Positions 9,003-16,175 of a DNA stretch of 64,000 nt are shown here, piece by piece (position 1 is the first letter of the stretch; each line of letters begins with the position of its first letter). Made by a program: the position numbers and the translations under genes. Below the pieces are notes generated by a model. It did not search any database. It saw only the letters and a list, made by a program, of their open reading frames with translations, and was not told the origin of the DNA. Source of the stretch: Allobosea lupini. Lineage in GTDB: Bacteria > Pseudomonadota > Alphaproteobacteria > Rhizobiales > Beijerinckiaceae. The DNA is taken from positions 124,001-188,000 of the forward strand of contig NZ_FOAN01000008.1 of the NCBI RefSeq assembly GCF_900109525.1, in the 5' to 3' direction.

Positions 9003-10016
9003 ATGACAAGCTCCACACAGGTTTGGACGCCACTCGACTTCCAGGCGGATGGCAAGCAATGCGACTGGCTGCGCGTGCCCTATTCGACGGACTTGTCGGG
9101 TTATGGCGTCGTCCCGATCCCGATCGTCTGCATCCGGAACGGAGCAGGACCCACGGCGCTGCTCATGGCTGGCAGCCATGGCGACGAATATGAAGGGCAG
9201 GTCGCGCTTGCGGCGCTGGTGCGCGAGATCGATCCGGCCGATGTCCAGGGGCGCATCATCGTGCTGCCCGCTCTCAATGCTCCTGCCGTCGCGGCCGGCC
9301 GGCGCGTCTCGCCGCTGGACGCAGGTAACCTCAACCGAGCCTTTCCAGGCGATCCCGTTGGCGGTCCGACGGCGATGATCGCGCACTATGTCGACACCGT
9401 GCTCGTGCCCATGGCGGACCTTGCCATCGACCTGCACGCAGGCGGACGATCTTGCGACTACATCCCCTGCGCCCTGATCAGAAGCGGGGGCAGCGAGACC
9501 GAGCATCGGCAGCTTGTTGACCTGGCAGTCTCGTTTGGCGCTCCGGTCACCTCCATCAGCGACGGCTCCGGCGGCGGTGGCAGGACGACATTCTCAGCGG
9601 TCGGGCAGGGGGCTGGAGTGCCGGTGCTGACCGCCGAACTTGGCGGTGGCGCCGCGCTGTCGCGTGACGGACTGGCAATCGCGGAGCGCGGACTCAGACG
9701 CGTTCTGCAGCGCTATGGCATGTGGTCGGGCGCAACCCCCGATCCTGCCCCGCCCACGCGCTTCATGCGGGTCCGGGGAAGGGGAGCCTTTGTCTATGCC
9801 ATGCGCAAGGGGCTGTTCGAACCGTCAGCGGAGTTGGGCGATGCCGTCCGGGCCGGCCAGCTTGCCGGTGTCATTCATGCCATCGATCGGCCGTGGCAGG
9901 CGCCGGAACCGATTGCGTTCACCGAGGGCGGGATGGTTGCCTGTCGACGTGCCCCGGTGCTGACTGAGCCGGGCGATTGCCTCTACAAGCTGCTCGTCGA
10001 CGTCGATCCCGCCTGA
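9003..10016 (+). CDS. Succinylglutamate desuccinylase/aspartoacylase family deacylase (DoeB-like)
   Basis: A 337-residue zinc-dependent carboxypeptidase-fold amidohydrolase. The metal site is visible as SHGDEYEG (His59, Glu62) and DLHAGGRS (His near 145). Other family markers are NLNRAFPGDP and AELGGGAALSRDGLAIAERGLRRVL. The closest match I recall is DoeB, which removes acetyl from N-alpha-acetyl-2,4-diaminobutyrate during ectoine breakdown. Its place behind an ectoine-type importer supports this, but no doeA, doeC or doeD is nearby, so another acyl-amino acid is possible. Its last 150 codons recur as a fragment at 13482-13931. Confidence 0.82.
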   Translation: MTSSTQVWTPLDFQADGKQCDWLRVPYSTDLSGYGVVPIPIVCIRNGAGPTALLMAGSHGDEYEGQVALAALVREIDPADVQGRIIVLPALNAPAVAAGRRVSPLDAGNLNRAFPGDPVGGPTAMIAHYVDTVLVPMADLAIDLHAGGRSCDYIPCALIRSGGSETEHRQLVDLAVSFGAPVTSISDGSGGGGRTTFSAVGQGAGVPVLTAELGGGAALSRDGLAIAERGLRRVLQRYGMWSGATPDPAPPTRFMRVRGRGAFVYAMRKGLFEPSAELGDAVRAGQLAGVIHAIDRPWQAPEPIAFTEGGMVACRRAPVLTEPGDCLYKLLVDVDPA

Positions 10017-10465
10017 CCGCCGCAAAGGCGCTCGATCGGAGCGATCATGATCCTCTGGGGACCAAGACGCCCTTCGACGATCCGTCCGGTGGGCGTCAAT
10101 CCACAGGCCAGGTTGAAGTTGAAAGCGGCGAGATTGGCGACGTTCACGCTCGACATGACCTGGGCGACGAGCGGCCGTTCCCGCGCGATCCATTGTGCGG
10201 CGAGGCGGATCGCGGCCTTGCCATAGCCCCGGCCCTGGAGGCGCGTGTCGATCCGCAGATTGTTGAGGGTCATGCAGCCTGCCTCCGCCCAGTCGGGCAG
10301 AGCCGCGCCTTCCCGCGCAACGATGAAGCCGACGGCCCTGTCGTCATCGACCAGCGCAAAAGGTGTCTGGCGTGGTGGTGAGGTCCGCAACTGAGCGAAG
10401 ACGTCGCCGATCAGCCCGCCCGAATAGGGCCCGGTGTCGGGATCGACGGCAATGCCAGCGACCAC
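9567..10465. repeat. 899-bp direct repeat, copy 1 (DoeB-like 3' end plus GNAT gene)
   Basis: This stretch matches 13482-14380 with a constant offset of 3915 at both ends, so there is no net insertion or deletion, and by eye roughly nine bases in ten agree. It contains the 3' part of the intact deacylase gene and the 3' part of a convergent GNAT gene. Similarity stops abruptly at 10465, where foreign sequence begins. Confidence 0.9.
9983..10465 (-). pseudogene. GNAT acetyltransferase, copy lacking its 5' end
   Basis: It encodes the GNAT core GFIVAREGAALPDWAE, LRIDTRLQGRGYGKAAIRLA and SSVNVANLAAFNFNLACGL, nearly identical to the complete gene at 13898-14422. Identity ends at VVAGI. The first twenty or so codons of the complete copy are missing and are replaced by antisense sequence of a neighbouring ART-like gene, giving a chimeric N-terminus with a possible start at 10513. 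The acetyl-CoA loop (Q/R-G-x-G) is kept, so residual activity cannot be excluded. Confidence 0.75.
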
Positions 10466-10767
10466 ACTATGCCAGGCCTTTCGAGGGCGCGGAAGCGGAC
10501 AGCTAGAACGCATCCTTCAGGCGATGCTTCCGACCGGGCCTCGCAGGCGTACCTCAAGGCTAATGAGCTGGTCTTGGCAAACGACAACGACTGGAGCTTG
10601 CCCACAAACGCGAAACCCGAGCCGATGATCTTCACGCGATGGGCGTCCGCGGTCCCGTGGAAGGCGACGCATTCATCGTTCTGCAGCTCTTCGGGAAACA
10701 GGCGATATCCTCTTGCCTCGTCCGCGCTTAGAAACGGGCATTCCTTAATTGGCGGACCGTGATCCAT
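10411..10767 (-). pseudogene. ART-like gene fragment, 3' end replaced at the repeat junction
   Basis: The frame opens with MDHGPPIKECPFLS and contains VAFHGTADAHRVKIIGSGF, then LSFAKTSSLALRYACEARS and PEGCVLAVRF. The order FHGT, then S-F-x-x-x-S-S-x-A-x-x-YA, then a G-x-V-L strand resembles ADP-ribosyltransferase-fold proteins such as toxin or PARP-like domains. The resemblance is weak and no catalytic Glu can be assigned. After about residue 100 the frame runs into the 899-bp repeat, so the natural C-terminus is lost. It overlaps the truncated GNAT gene in another frame. Confidence 0.5.
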
Positions 10768-10831
10768 TGCCGCTTGGTCCTATGTCTAGCCGCCGGCTTA
10801 CAGCGTCTGCGGCGCTCTGGCGGCAAATGCC

Positions 10832-10921
10832 GATCTATATTAACAGATCAAAATTAGTATCTGATATGTTAAAATAGATCGAGACTTGCATCGCTGTCCT
10901 TGATATGCTATATTATATCAA
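10832..10921 (+). promoter_or_regulatory. AT-rich hipBA promoter with palindromic operators
   Basis: One palindrome has arms GATCT/AGATC at 10832-10849. A second, stronger one has arms TTGATAT/ATATCAA around an 8-bp spacer at 10900-10921, and a further TTGATAT half-site overlaps the start codon region at 10930-10937. The stretch is far richer in A+T than its surroundings. Such sites are typical for autorepression by a HipB-like protein. Confidence 0.6.
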
Positions 10922-10935
10922 ACACGTGATTTGAT

Positions 10936-11529
10936 ATGCAATCCCGGATCATGCACTACGCCAACGAAGCCGTCATTGCCGCTCTGAAGGCCGCCCGCGA
11001 GAGTGGCGGCCTGAGCCAACGCGACCTGAGCGCAAAGGCCGGCGTGCCGCAAAGCCATATCTCGAAGATCGAGGGTGGCGGCGCTGACATTCGTTTGTCG
11101 AGCCTGATCGAACTCGCCCGCGCCCTCGAACTGGACCTCGTGCTCGTCCCGCGCCACCTTGTGCCCGCCGTCGAGGGTGTCCTGCGGGCTGCGCCACTGC
11201 CTCAACCAGAGTCGAGAAGCGAGCACAAAGAACTGGAGCGCGCCGCCAAAGCTCTCGGGAAAATCGCGCGGCAGCAGCCAAAGACAGAGTGGCTCGACAG
11301 GCTCCGCCAGATTCTGCGGGAGCTGGGGCATTTCCGGCTGAGTACCAGCGACCTCACTACCGTGGACAGAGCAGCGCAAAACCTCGCCGCCCTTGCCGAC
11401 GGCAAGGACGACGGCGTCTCGATCTCGGAAATCCGCAACAGCCTGCAAAACCTGCGCAACCGCATCGCCCACGCCGTACCCGCGCCGCCGCAACCTGCTT
11501 ACAGCCTTGAGGAGAATGACGATGCGTGA
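10936..11529 (+). CDS. hipB: HipB-like XRE antitoxin/repressor
   Basis: A 197-residue protein. Residues 12-75 form an XRE helix-turn-helix (GLSQRDLSAKAGVPQSHISK IEGG, RLSSLIELARALELDLVLVPR). The remaining C-terminal half is longer than in enteric HipB and is helical, ending SISEIRNSLQNLRNRIAHA. The stop overlaps the hipA start by 8 bp. By family knowledge it binds and neutralises HipA and represses the operon through the palindromes just upstream. Confidence 0.85.
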   Translation: MQSRIMHYANEAVIAALKAARESGGLSQRDLSAKAGVPQSHISKIEGGGADIRLSSLIELARALELDLVLVPRHLVPAVEGVLRAAPLPQPESRSEHKELERAAKALGKIARQQPKTEWLDRLRQILRELGHFRLSTSDLTTVDRAAQNLAALADGKDDGVSISEIRNSLQNLRNRIAHAVPAPPQPAYSLEENDDA

Positions 11530-12739
11530 CGTCTCCGTCCTCGACGTCCTGCTTTACGGCGCGCCCATCGGCACCCTGACGCTGGTGCAGGGTGACCGCA
11601 CGCTGTTCGCCTTCAACCAGGCCTATATCGATGATCCAGACAGGCCGACCCTCAGCCTGTCCTTCAAGGACCAGTTTGGCGGCCTGATCACCGATATCCG
11701 CCCGACGCAGACGGTCGTCCCGCCCTTCTTCTCGAATCTCCTGCCGGAAGGCCCCTTGCGCACGTATCTCGCGCAGCAGGCCGGGGTGAACGCGAAGCGC
11801 GAGTTCTTCCTTCTCTGTGTCCTCGGCCGGGACCTTCCCGGCGCCCTGACCGTCAGGCCTGCCGACGGCGACGCCGGAACCGCCGAGCCTGACCAGGCGG
11901 AGCGCGCCCGCCGCGCCAACGTCCTGCGCTTTTCCCTCGCGGGGGTGCAGCTCAAGTTCTCGGCGGTCAAGAGTGACCGCCGCAACAACGGCCTGACGAT
12001 CCCGGCGGCGGGCGTCGGCGGCTCTTGGATCGTGAAGTTGCCGTCCGCCCGATTCGGGCGCGTGCCCGAGAACGAGTTCTCGATGATGACGCTCGCAGCG
12101 CGCCTGGGCATGGATGTCCCGGAGGTGCAGCTCGTCGACATCGACTCCATCGAGGGCCTGCCGGAGGGCATCGGCCGCCTCGACGGCCCGGCGCTTGCCG
12201 TCCGGCGCTTTGACCGGACGGCAGCGGGCCCGGTGCATATGGAGGATTTCGCGCAGGTTTTCGGCGTCTTCCCCGACGATAAATACGAGAAGGCGAGCTA
12301 CCGCCTGATCGCTGGGGTTCTGGGCGTGGAAACCGGCGATGACGGCGCGGCGGAATTCATTCGCCGCCTTGTCTACAACACGCTCATCGGCAACGCCGAC
12401 ATGCACCTGAAGAACTGCTCTCTGCTCTACCCGGACCGCCGCACAGCGCAACTGGCACCGGCATATGATTTCGTATCGACGGTGCCCTACATCGCCGACG
12501 AAAACGCCGCCCTCAAATACGCCAGGACACGCCGCATGGCGGAGTTTACGATGGACGAGCTCGCCTACCTCGCCGCCAAGGCGCGGCTGCCGGAACGGCT
12601 CGTTCTCGATACAGCGGCGGCGACTGTGGACGCATTCAGAACGCTCTGGACCGGCGAGAAGGCCCACCTTCCCCTCTCACGCGAAACCGTCGGCGCCATC
12701 GACCGCCATATCGACAGCCTGCCTTTGGCCCGCGCCTAG
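11522..12739 (+). CDS. hipA: HipA-like serine/threonine kinase toxin
   Basis: About 405 residues from ATG 11522, which is well spaced behind GAGGAG; an in-frame ATG at 11516 is too close to that site. The N-terminal subdomain reads VLLYGAPIGTLTLVQG and the hinge PPFFSNLLPEGPLRTYLAQQ. The ATP region has SLAGVQLKFSAV and SWIVKLPS. The catalytic loop is LIGNADMHLKNCSLLY, followed by the metal-binding APAYDFVST. HipA proteins phosphorylate tRNA synthetases and stall translation, giving growth arrest or persistence. The gene appears complete. The pair lies on DNA bracketed by 899-bp direct repeats. Confidence 0.88.
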   Translation: MRDVSVLDVLLYGAPIGTLTLVQGDRTLFAFNQAYIDDPDRPTLSLSFKDQFGGLITDIRPTQTVVPPFFSNLLPEGPLRTYLAQQAGVNAKREFFLLCVLGRDLPGALTVRPADGDAGTAEPDQAERARRANVLRFSLAGVQLKFSAVKSDRRNNGLTIPAAGVGGSWIVKLPSARFGRVPENEFSMMTLAARLGMDVPEVQLVDIDSIEGLPEGIGRLDGPALAVRRFDRTAAGPVHMEDFAQVFGVFPDDKYEKASYRLIAGVLGVETGDDGAAEFIRRLVYNTLIGNADMHLKNCSLLYPDRRTAQLAPAYDFVSTVPYIADENAALKYARTRRMAEFTMDELAYLAAKARLPERLVLDTAAATVDAFRTLWTGEKAHLPLSRETVGAIDRHIDSLPLARA

Positions 12740-13087
12740 CGCGGCCCTTCGCTTCAACAAAGCCGGCCATGGCCGCCGCCCCTGAAAAGAAGGCTGCGGC
12801 AGCACCCCTGGCCCTCGCCGAGAGCGGGCGGGTGCGGGTCGGCGTGCGTTCGGGACGGGCTGGCCTGCGGCCCGCACGGGGCTTGCAGCCCTGCAGCCGG
12901 ACGCGCGCCTGCCCGGTCCGTAGAACCCGTGCCAAGGGCGGGAGGGCGGCGCCTTCGCGGGCTCCTTGTTCTTCCTTCCATGCCAGGGATCGTGACCCGC
13001 ATGGGCGGAGACGCGGCGCGCGGCTCTGTGGCGCCGCAGGCGCCATAGAGCACGGACCGGTATGCCGGGGGCACCGGCAACATCGGT
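12740..13087. other. GC-rich gap without a convincing gene
   Basis: Between hipA and the patatin relic the sequence is very GC-rich. Frames stay open in several directions only because of composition, and none shows a protein family. I see no clear terminator. Confidence 0.45.
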
Positions 13088-13481
13088 TCACGAATGATGC
13101 CGTTCGCGGGGCAGAACCGTCTTAGAGAAAAACCGCGCTATGGTGTCCCTGTTCTTGGCGAAGTCCTGCTGCGCGAGCGCGGGAAGCCGCGCGAAGGCCC
13201 CGTCATAGTCGTCGAGCTCTACGAGCGCATTGGCGCCCGCCGGCTCAAGCCGCAGACACCGCCCCGGGCCGAGAAGCAGCTTCGCCTGCGCCGTTGTGTT
13301 GTCGGTTGTCAGAAGCATTGCCGCCTTGATGGCCTCCCTTCACGCCAACAAGCCGCCAAAAACCCCGGGCCTGCTCAGTTCGAAAGCCGCGTTCCCGGTG
13401 CCGATGCTGAAAATCTCGCTCTGATCGGGCGTCAGATCGTACGCGGTCAGCGCATCGACCAGCGCAACCCTGACGGGATTG
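13088..13481 (-). pseudogene. Patatin-like phospholipase relic (C-terminal part only)
   Basis: Read on the minus strand from 13481, the sequence gives NPVRVALVDALTAYDLTPDQ, FSIGTGN and GVFGGLLA, then a TGA at 13340-13342, then REAIKAAMLLTTDNTTAQA, KLLLGPGRCLRLEP and ELDDYDGAFARLP. This order is the C-terminal half of bacterial patatin-like proteins, in which I would expect Trp at the TGA position. The 5' half, with the nucleophile Ser and oxyanion motif, is missing because the 899-bp repeat begins at 13482. It is therefore a remnant carried in by the inserted DNA. Confidence 0.7.
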
Positions 13482-13931
13482 TCCGGCGGCGGGGGCAGGA
13501 CGACGTTCTCAGCGGTCGGGCAGGGGGCCGGAGTGCCGGTGCTGACCGCCGAACTTGGCGGTGGCGCCGCGCTATCGCGGGACGGGCTGGCAATCGCGGA
13601 GCGCGGATTACGACGCGTTTTGCAGCGATATGGCATGTGGTCGGGCGCAACCGGCGATCCTGCGCCGCCAACGCGCTTCATGCGGGTGCGGAGCAGGGGA
13701 GCCTTTGTCTACGCCATGCGCAAGGGGCTGTTCGAACCGGCAGCGCAGCTGGGCGCTGTCGTCCGGGCCGGCCAGCTTGCCGGTGTCATCCATGCCATCG
13801 ATCGGCCGTGGCAGGCGCCGGAACCGGTCTCGTTCACCGAGGACGGGATGGTTGCCTGTCGACGTGCCCCGGTGCTGACCGAACCGGGCGACTGCTTCTA
13901 CAAGCTGCTCGTCGACGTCGATCCGGCCTGA
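13482..13931 (+). pseudogene. DoeB-like deacylase, C-terminal fragment
   Basis: It encodes about 150 residues (GGGRTTFSAVGQGAGVPVL to LLVDVDPA) that match the last third of the deacylase ending at 10016. The zinc ligands and active site are absent. Upstream it abuts the patatin relic with no start signal. It is a leftover of the duplication and is not expected to function. Confidence 0.85.
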
Positions 13932-14380
13932 CCGCCGACAAGGCGCTCGATCGGAGCGCTCATGATCCGCTGGAGACCGAGGCGCCCTTCGACGATCCGC
14001 CCGGTAGGCGTCAATCCACAGGCCAGGTTCAAGTTGAAGGCGGCGAGATTGGCGACGTTCACGCTCGACATGACCTGAGTGACAATCGGCCGTTCCCGCG
14101 CGATCCATTGTGCGGCGAGACGGATCGCGGCCTTGCCATAGCCGCGGCCCTGGAGGCGGGTGTCGATCCGCAGATTGTTGAGGGTGATGCAGCCCTTTTC
14201 CGCCCAGTCGGGCAGAGCCGCGCCTTCCCGCGCAACGATGAAGCCGACGACCCTGTCGTCATCGACAACCGCAAAAGGTGTCTGGCGTGGCGGCGAGGCT
14301 CGCAACTGAGCGAAGACGTCGCCGATCGGGCCGCCGGAATAGGGCTCCTTGTCGCGATCGACAACAATGCCGGCGACCAC
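13482..14380. repeat. 899-bp direct repeat, copy 2
   Basis: The partner of 9567-10465 at a constant offset of 3915. Here the deacylase part is a headless fragment, while the convergent GNAT gene is complete and extends beyond the repeat to 14422. The two copies thus have complementary intact genes. Confidence 0.9.
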
Positions 14381-14422
14381 GTTCTCGTCGTCAAGACCGA
14401 GCACCCGCAACGAGACTGGCAT
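13898..14422 (-). CDS. GNAT-family N-acetyltransferase
   Basis: From ATG 14422 (MPVSLRVLGLDDENVV) the protein has about 174 residues. It shows the GNAT strands VVDDDRVVGFIVAREG, the acetyl-CoA pyrophosphate loop LQGRGYGKAAIRLAAQWIA and a final SSVNVANLAAFNLNLACGL segment. The substrate is unknown. It is convergent with the deacylase fragment and overlaps its 3' end by 34 bp. The truncated twin is at 9983-10465. Confidence 0.75.
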   Translation of the reverse strand: MPVSLRVLGLDDENVVAGIVVDRDKEPYSGGPIGDVFAQLRASPPRQTPFAVVDDDRVVGFIVAREGAALPDWAEKGCITLNNLRIDTRLQGRGYGKAAIRLAAQWIARERPIVTQVMSSVNVANLAAFNLNLACGLTPTGRIVEGRLGLQRIMSAPIERLVGGQAGSTSTSSL

Positions 14423-14543
14423 TGATGCCCTCCGGACTTTCCATCCGACGGCCAGTCTTGTCGTTAGTCTCCGAGCTCGGGCTGACGGAATCCCGGGATG
14501 GACTTCATGCGCGGCCAAGCGGGGACGTCGGCGCAGCTGACGA

Positions 14544-14713
14544 ACCGAACTATGCCGGTGGCATCGTGGTGCGGCCTGGCATAGCCAGGGTCCTTGCTGA
14601 CTCCGGAAATGTCCAGCTTCAGGCTATCCAATACGCGCCCATCCCGTGGTGGCTGGTGCTGGCGAGTAGTCCAACGAGCAGTGCGGGCGTCGGTTATGGT
14701 ATCGCTGCCTCAT
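14544..14713. repeat. Direct repeat, left copy: transposase 3' remnant
   Basis: About 170 bp matching 15761-15932 in the same orientation. On the minus strand the right copy translates to the end of an IS3/IS481-like transposase; this left copy is more degraded. The two copies bracket the toxin-antitoxin pair at 14905-15695. Confidence 0.75.
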
Positions 14714-14831
14714 CGCATCGAGGCGCGCTTTAGGTGAAATCAGCCATCTTTCGGGAGGAACATCGCCTGCGGCGTTCAGAGCGCATGCGCGCGTTCCGGT
14801 CAATTCCGCACCCTACGCGGCTAGCGACAAA

Positions 14832-14879
14832 TTGTAATGATGGCGTCATTACAACACTTGTAATGACCGCGTCGTTACA
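14832..14879 (+). promoter_or_regulatory. Twin palindromic operators of the TacA/TacT pair
   Basis: Operator 1 (14832-14854) has perfect 9-bp arms TTGTAATGA and TCATTACAA around TGGCG. Operator 2 (14858-14879) has TTGTAATGA and the imperfect arm TCGTTACA around CCGCG. Their centres are 26 bp apart and they end 25 bp before the antitoxin start. DUF1778 ribbon-helix-helix antitoxins repress their own operons through such repeats. Confidence 0.8.
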
Positions 14880-14904
14880 GTATGATGACCCCAAGGAGAT
14901 TTCT

Positions 14905-15198
14905 ATGGCAACGATCCGCACAAGGGATGCCGAGAACAGCGAACCGCTGAACATGCGCATCAAGCCAAGCATCCGCAGTCTCATCGACCGCGCCGCAGCT
15001 CTGGTGAAACAGAACCGAACCGATTTCATGCTCGAGGCAGCCGAGCAGCGGGCGCAGCGTGTCCTGCTCGATCGCGTCGTGTTTCCGGTCAGCGCCGAGG
15101 TCTACGCCCAGTTTGTCGAGCGGCTCGATGCACCTGCGAACCCGAATGATCGCTTGAAGCGCACCATGACCACCAAGGCGCCGTGGGACGCTGCGTGA
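14905..15198 (+). CDS. tacA: DUF1778 (TacA-type) ribbon-helix-helix antitoxin
   Basis: 97 residues from ATG 14905, which has AAGGAG at a good distance; the frame is open further upstream, but that part includes the operators. The N-terminal half carries the ribbon-helix-helix pattern NMRIKPSIRSLIDRAAALVKQ and NRTDFMLEAAEQRA. The C-terminal tail (FPVSAEVYAQFVERLDAPAN) matches the toxin-wrapping region of the family. It neutralises the acetyltransferase toxin and represses transcription. The toxin start overlaps the antitoxin stop by 4 bp. Confidence 0.88.
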   Translation: MATIRTRDAENSEPLNMRIKPSIRSLIDRAAALVKQNRTDFMLEAAEQRAQRVLLDRVVFPVSAEVYAQFVERLDAPANPNDRLKRTMTTKAPWDAA

Positions 15199-15695
15199 CG
15201 CTTTCAGCACCCGTGCCGCTGGCAGATCATCACGAACTTGCCGGATTCAACTCCGGTGTCGCCGAGCTCGACGACTGGCTGTTGAAGCGTGCGCGCAGCA
15301 ACCAGGCCAGCGGTGCATCGCGCACCTTCGTCCTTTGCGAGGGCAATCGCGTCGTAGGCTATTACGCACTCGCCTCCGGCGCTGTTACGCAGGCGGAAGC
15401 CCCAGGAAAGATTCGCCGTAACATGCCTGATCCCATCCCGTTCGCGGTGCTGGGCAGGCTGGCGATCGACACTGCCCATCAGGGCAAAGGCGTCGGTCGG
15501 GCTATGGTCAGGGATGCCGGGTTTCGACTCATGCAGGCGGCAGAGGTCCTAGGCATCCGCGGCTTGCTCGTGCATGCGATTTCGGAGGAGGCCAAGGCGT
15601 TCTACCTCGCGCTTGGTTTCACCCCCTCGCCGCTCGACCCCATGATGCTGATGGTCACGCTACGCGATTTGTCCGCGGTCGCCAGCCCGCGATGA
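15195..15695 (+). CDS. tacT: GNAT toxin of the TacT type
   Basis: About 167 residues from GTG 15195, whose GTGA overlaps the antitoxin stop. It begins MTLSAPVPLADHHELAGFNS, the standard TacT opening, followed by VAELDDWLLKRA, RTFVLCEGNRVVGYYALA, the acetyl-CoA loop HQGKGVGRAMVRDA and a C-terminal AKAFYLALGFTPSPLDPMM with the catalytic Tyr. TacT toxins acetylate the amino group of charged tRNAs and block translation. The gene is complete. The alternative start at GTG 15183 is less likely. Confidence 0.88.
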   Translation: MTLSAPVPLADHHELAGFNSGVAELDDWLLKRARSNQASGASRTFVLCEGNRVVGYYALASGAVTQAEAPGKIRRNMPDPIPFAVLGRLAIDTAHQGKGVGRAMVRDAGFRLMQAAEVLGIRGLLVHAISEEAKAFYLALGFTPSPLDPMMLMVTLRDLSAVASPR

Positions 15696-15722
15696 ATGGC
15701 CTGCTGCCGGTTTTGTGGACGC

Positions 15723-15953
15723 TCAGTTAAGCTGACTGGATTGCCCCCGGTCCGTTAGACACCGAACCCTGCCGGTGGCATCGTGGTGCGGCCTGGCATA
15801 GCCAGGGCCCTTACTGACTCCGGAAATGTCCGGTTTAACGCTATGCAATACGCGCCCTACCATGGCGGCTGGTGCTGATGGCCAGTAGCCCAACGAGCAG
15901 TGCGGGCGTCGGTTATAGTATCGCCGCCTCATATCTAATGACTGGCGATCCAA
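15723..15953 (-). pseudogene. Transposase C-terminal remnant (IS3/IS481-like), right copy of the repeat
   Basis: The minus strand encodes MRRRYYNRRPHCSLGYW, the YN-x-RPH-x-SLGY signature at the end of DDE transposases of the IS3/IS481 type, followed by unrelated sequence. Nothing upstream encodes the rest of the enzyme. The 172-bp core 15761-15932 is repeated at 14544-14713. Confidence 0.65.
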
Positions 15954-16175
15954 AGCGGAAAAGCCGGTTTGACTTCATTCACGAAACCATTCCGCTCGCA
16001 CGTCGTTGGTTTACCCGAACGATAAAGAGCGATGAATGAGCCGCCGCGTGTCTTTTGCCATTGCCGAGGAAAAAAGCGACGTGTTTATCGGCCCCTGGCC
16101 CAACGTCGGGATTGAGGTCCTCCCGTACGGATCGCTTATCCGTGGTGACCCAAGAGATGTCGACAGTCGCCGGAG

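Noticed and set aside
11357-12667. A 436-codon minus-strand open frame
   Set aside because: It mirrors hipA, whose kinase motifs are clear.
13094-14425. A 443-codon plus-strand open frame through the right repeat
   Set aside because: It runs antisense to the patatin relic and the GNAT gene and crosses the deacylase fragment in the wrong frame; it is open because of GC-rich codon use.
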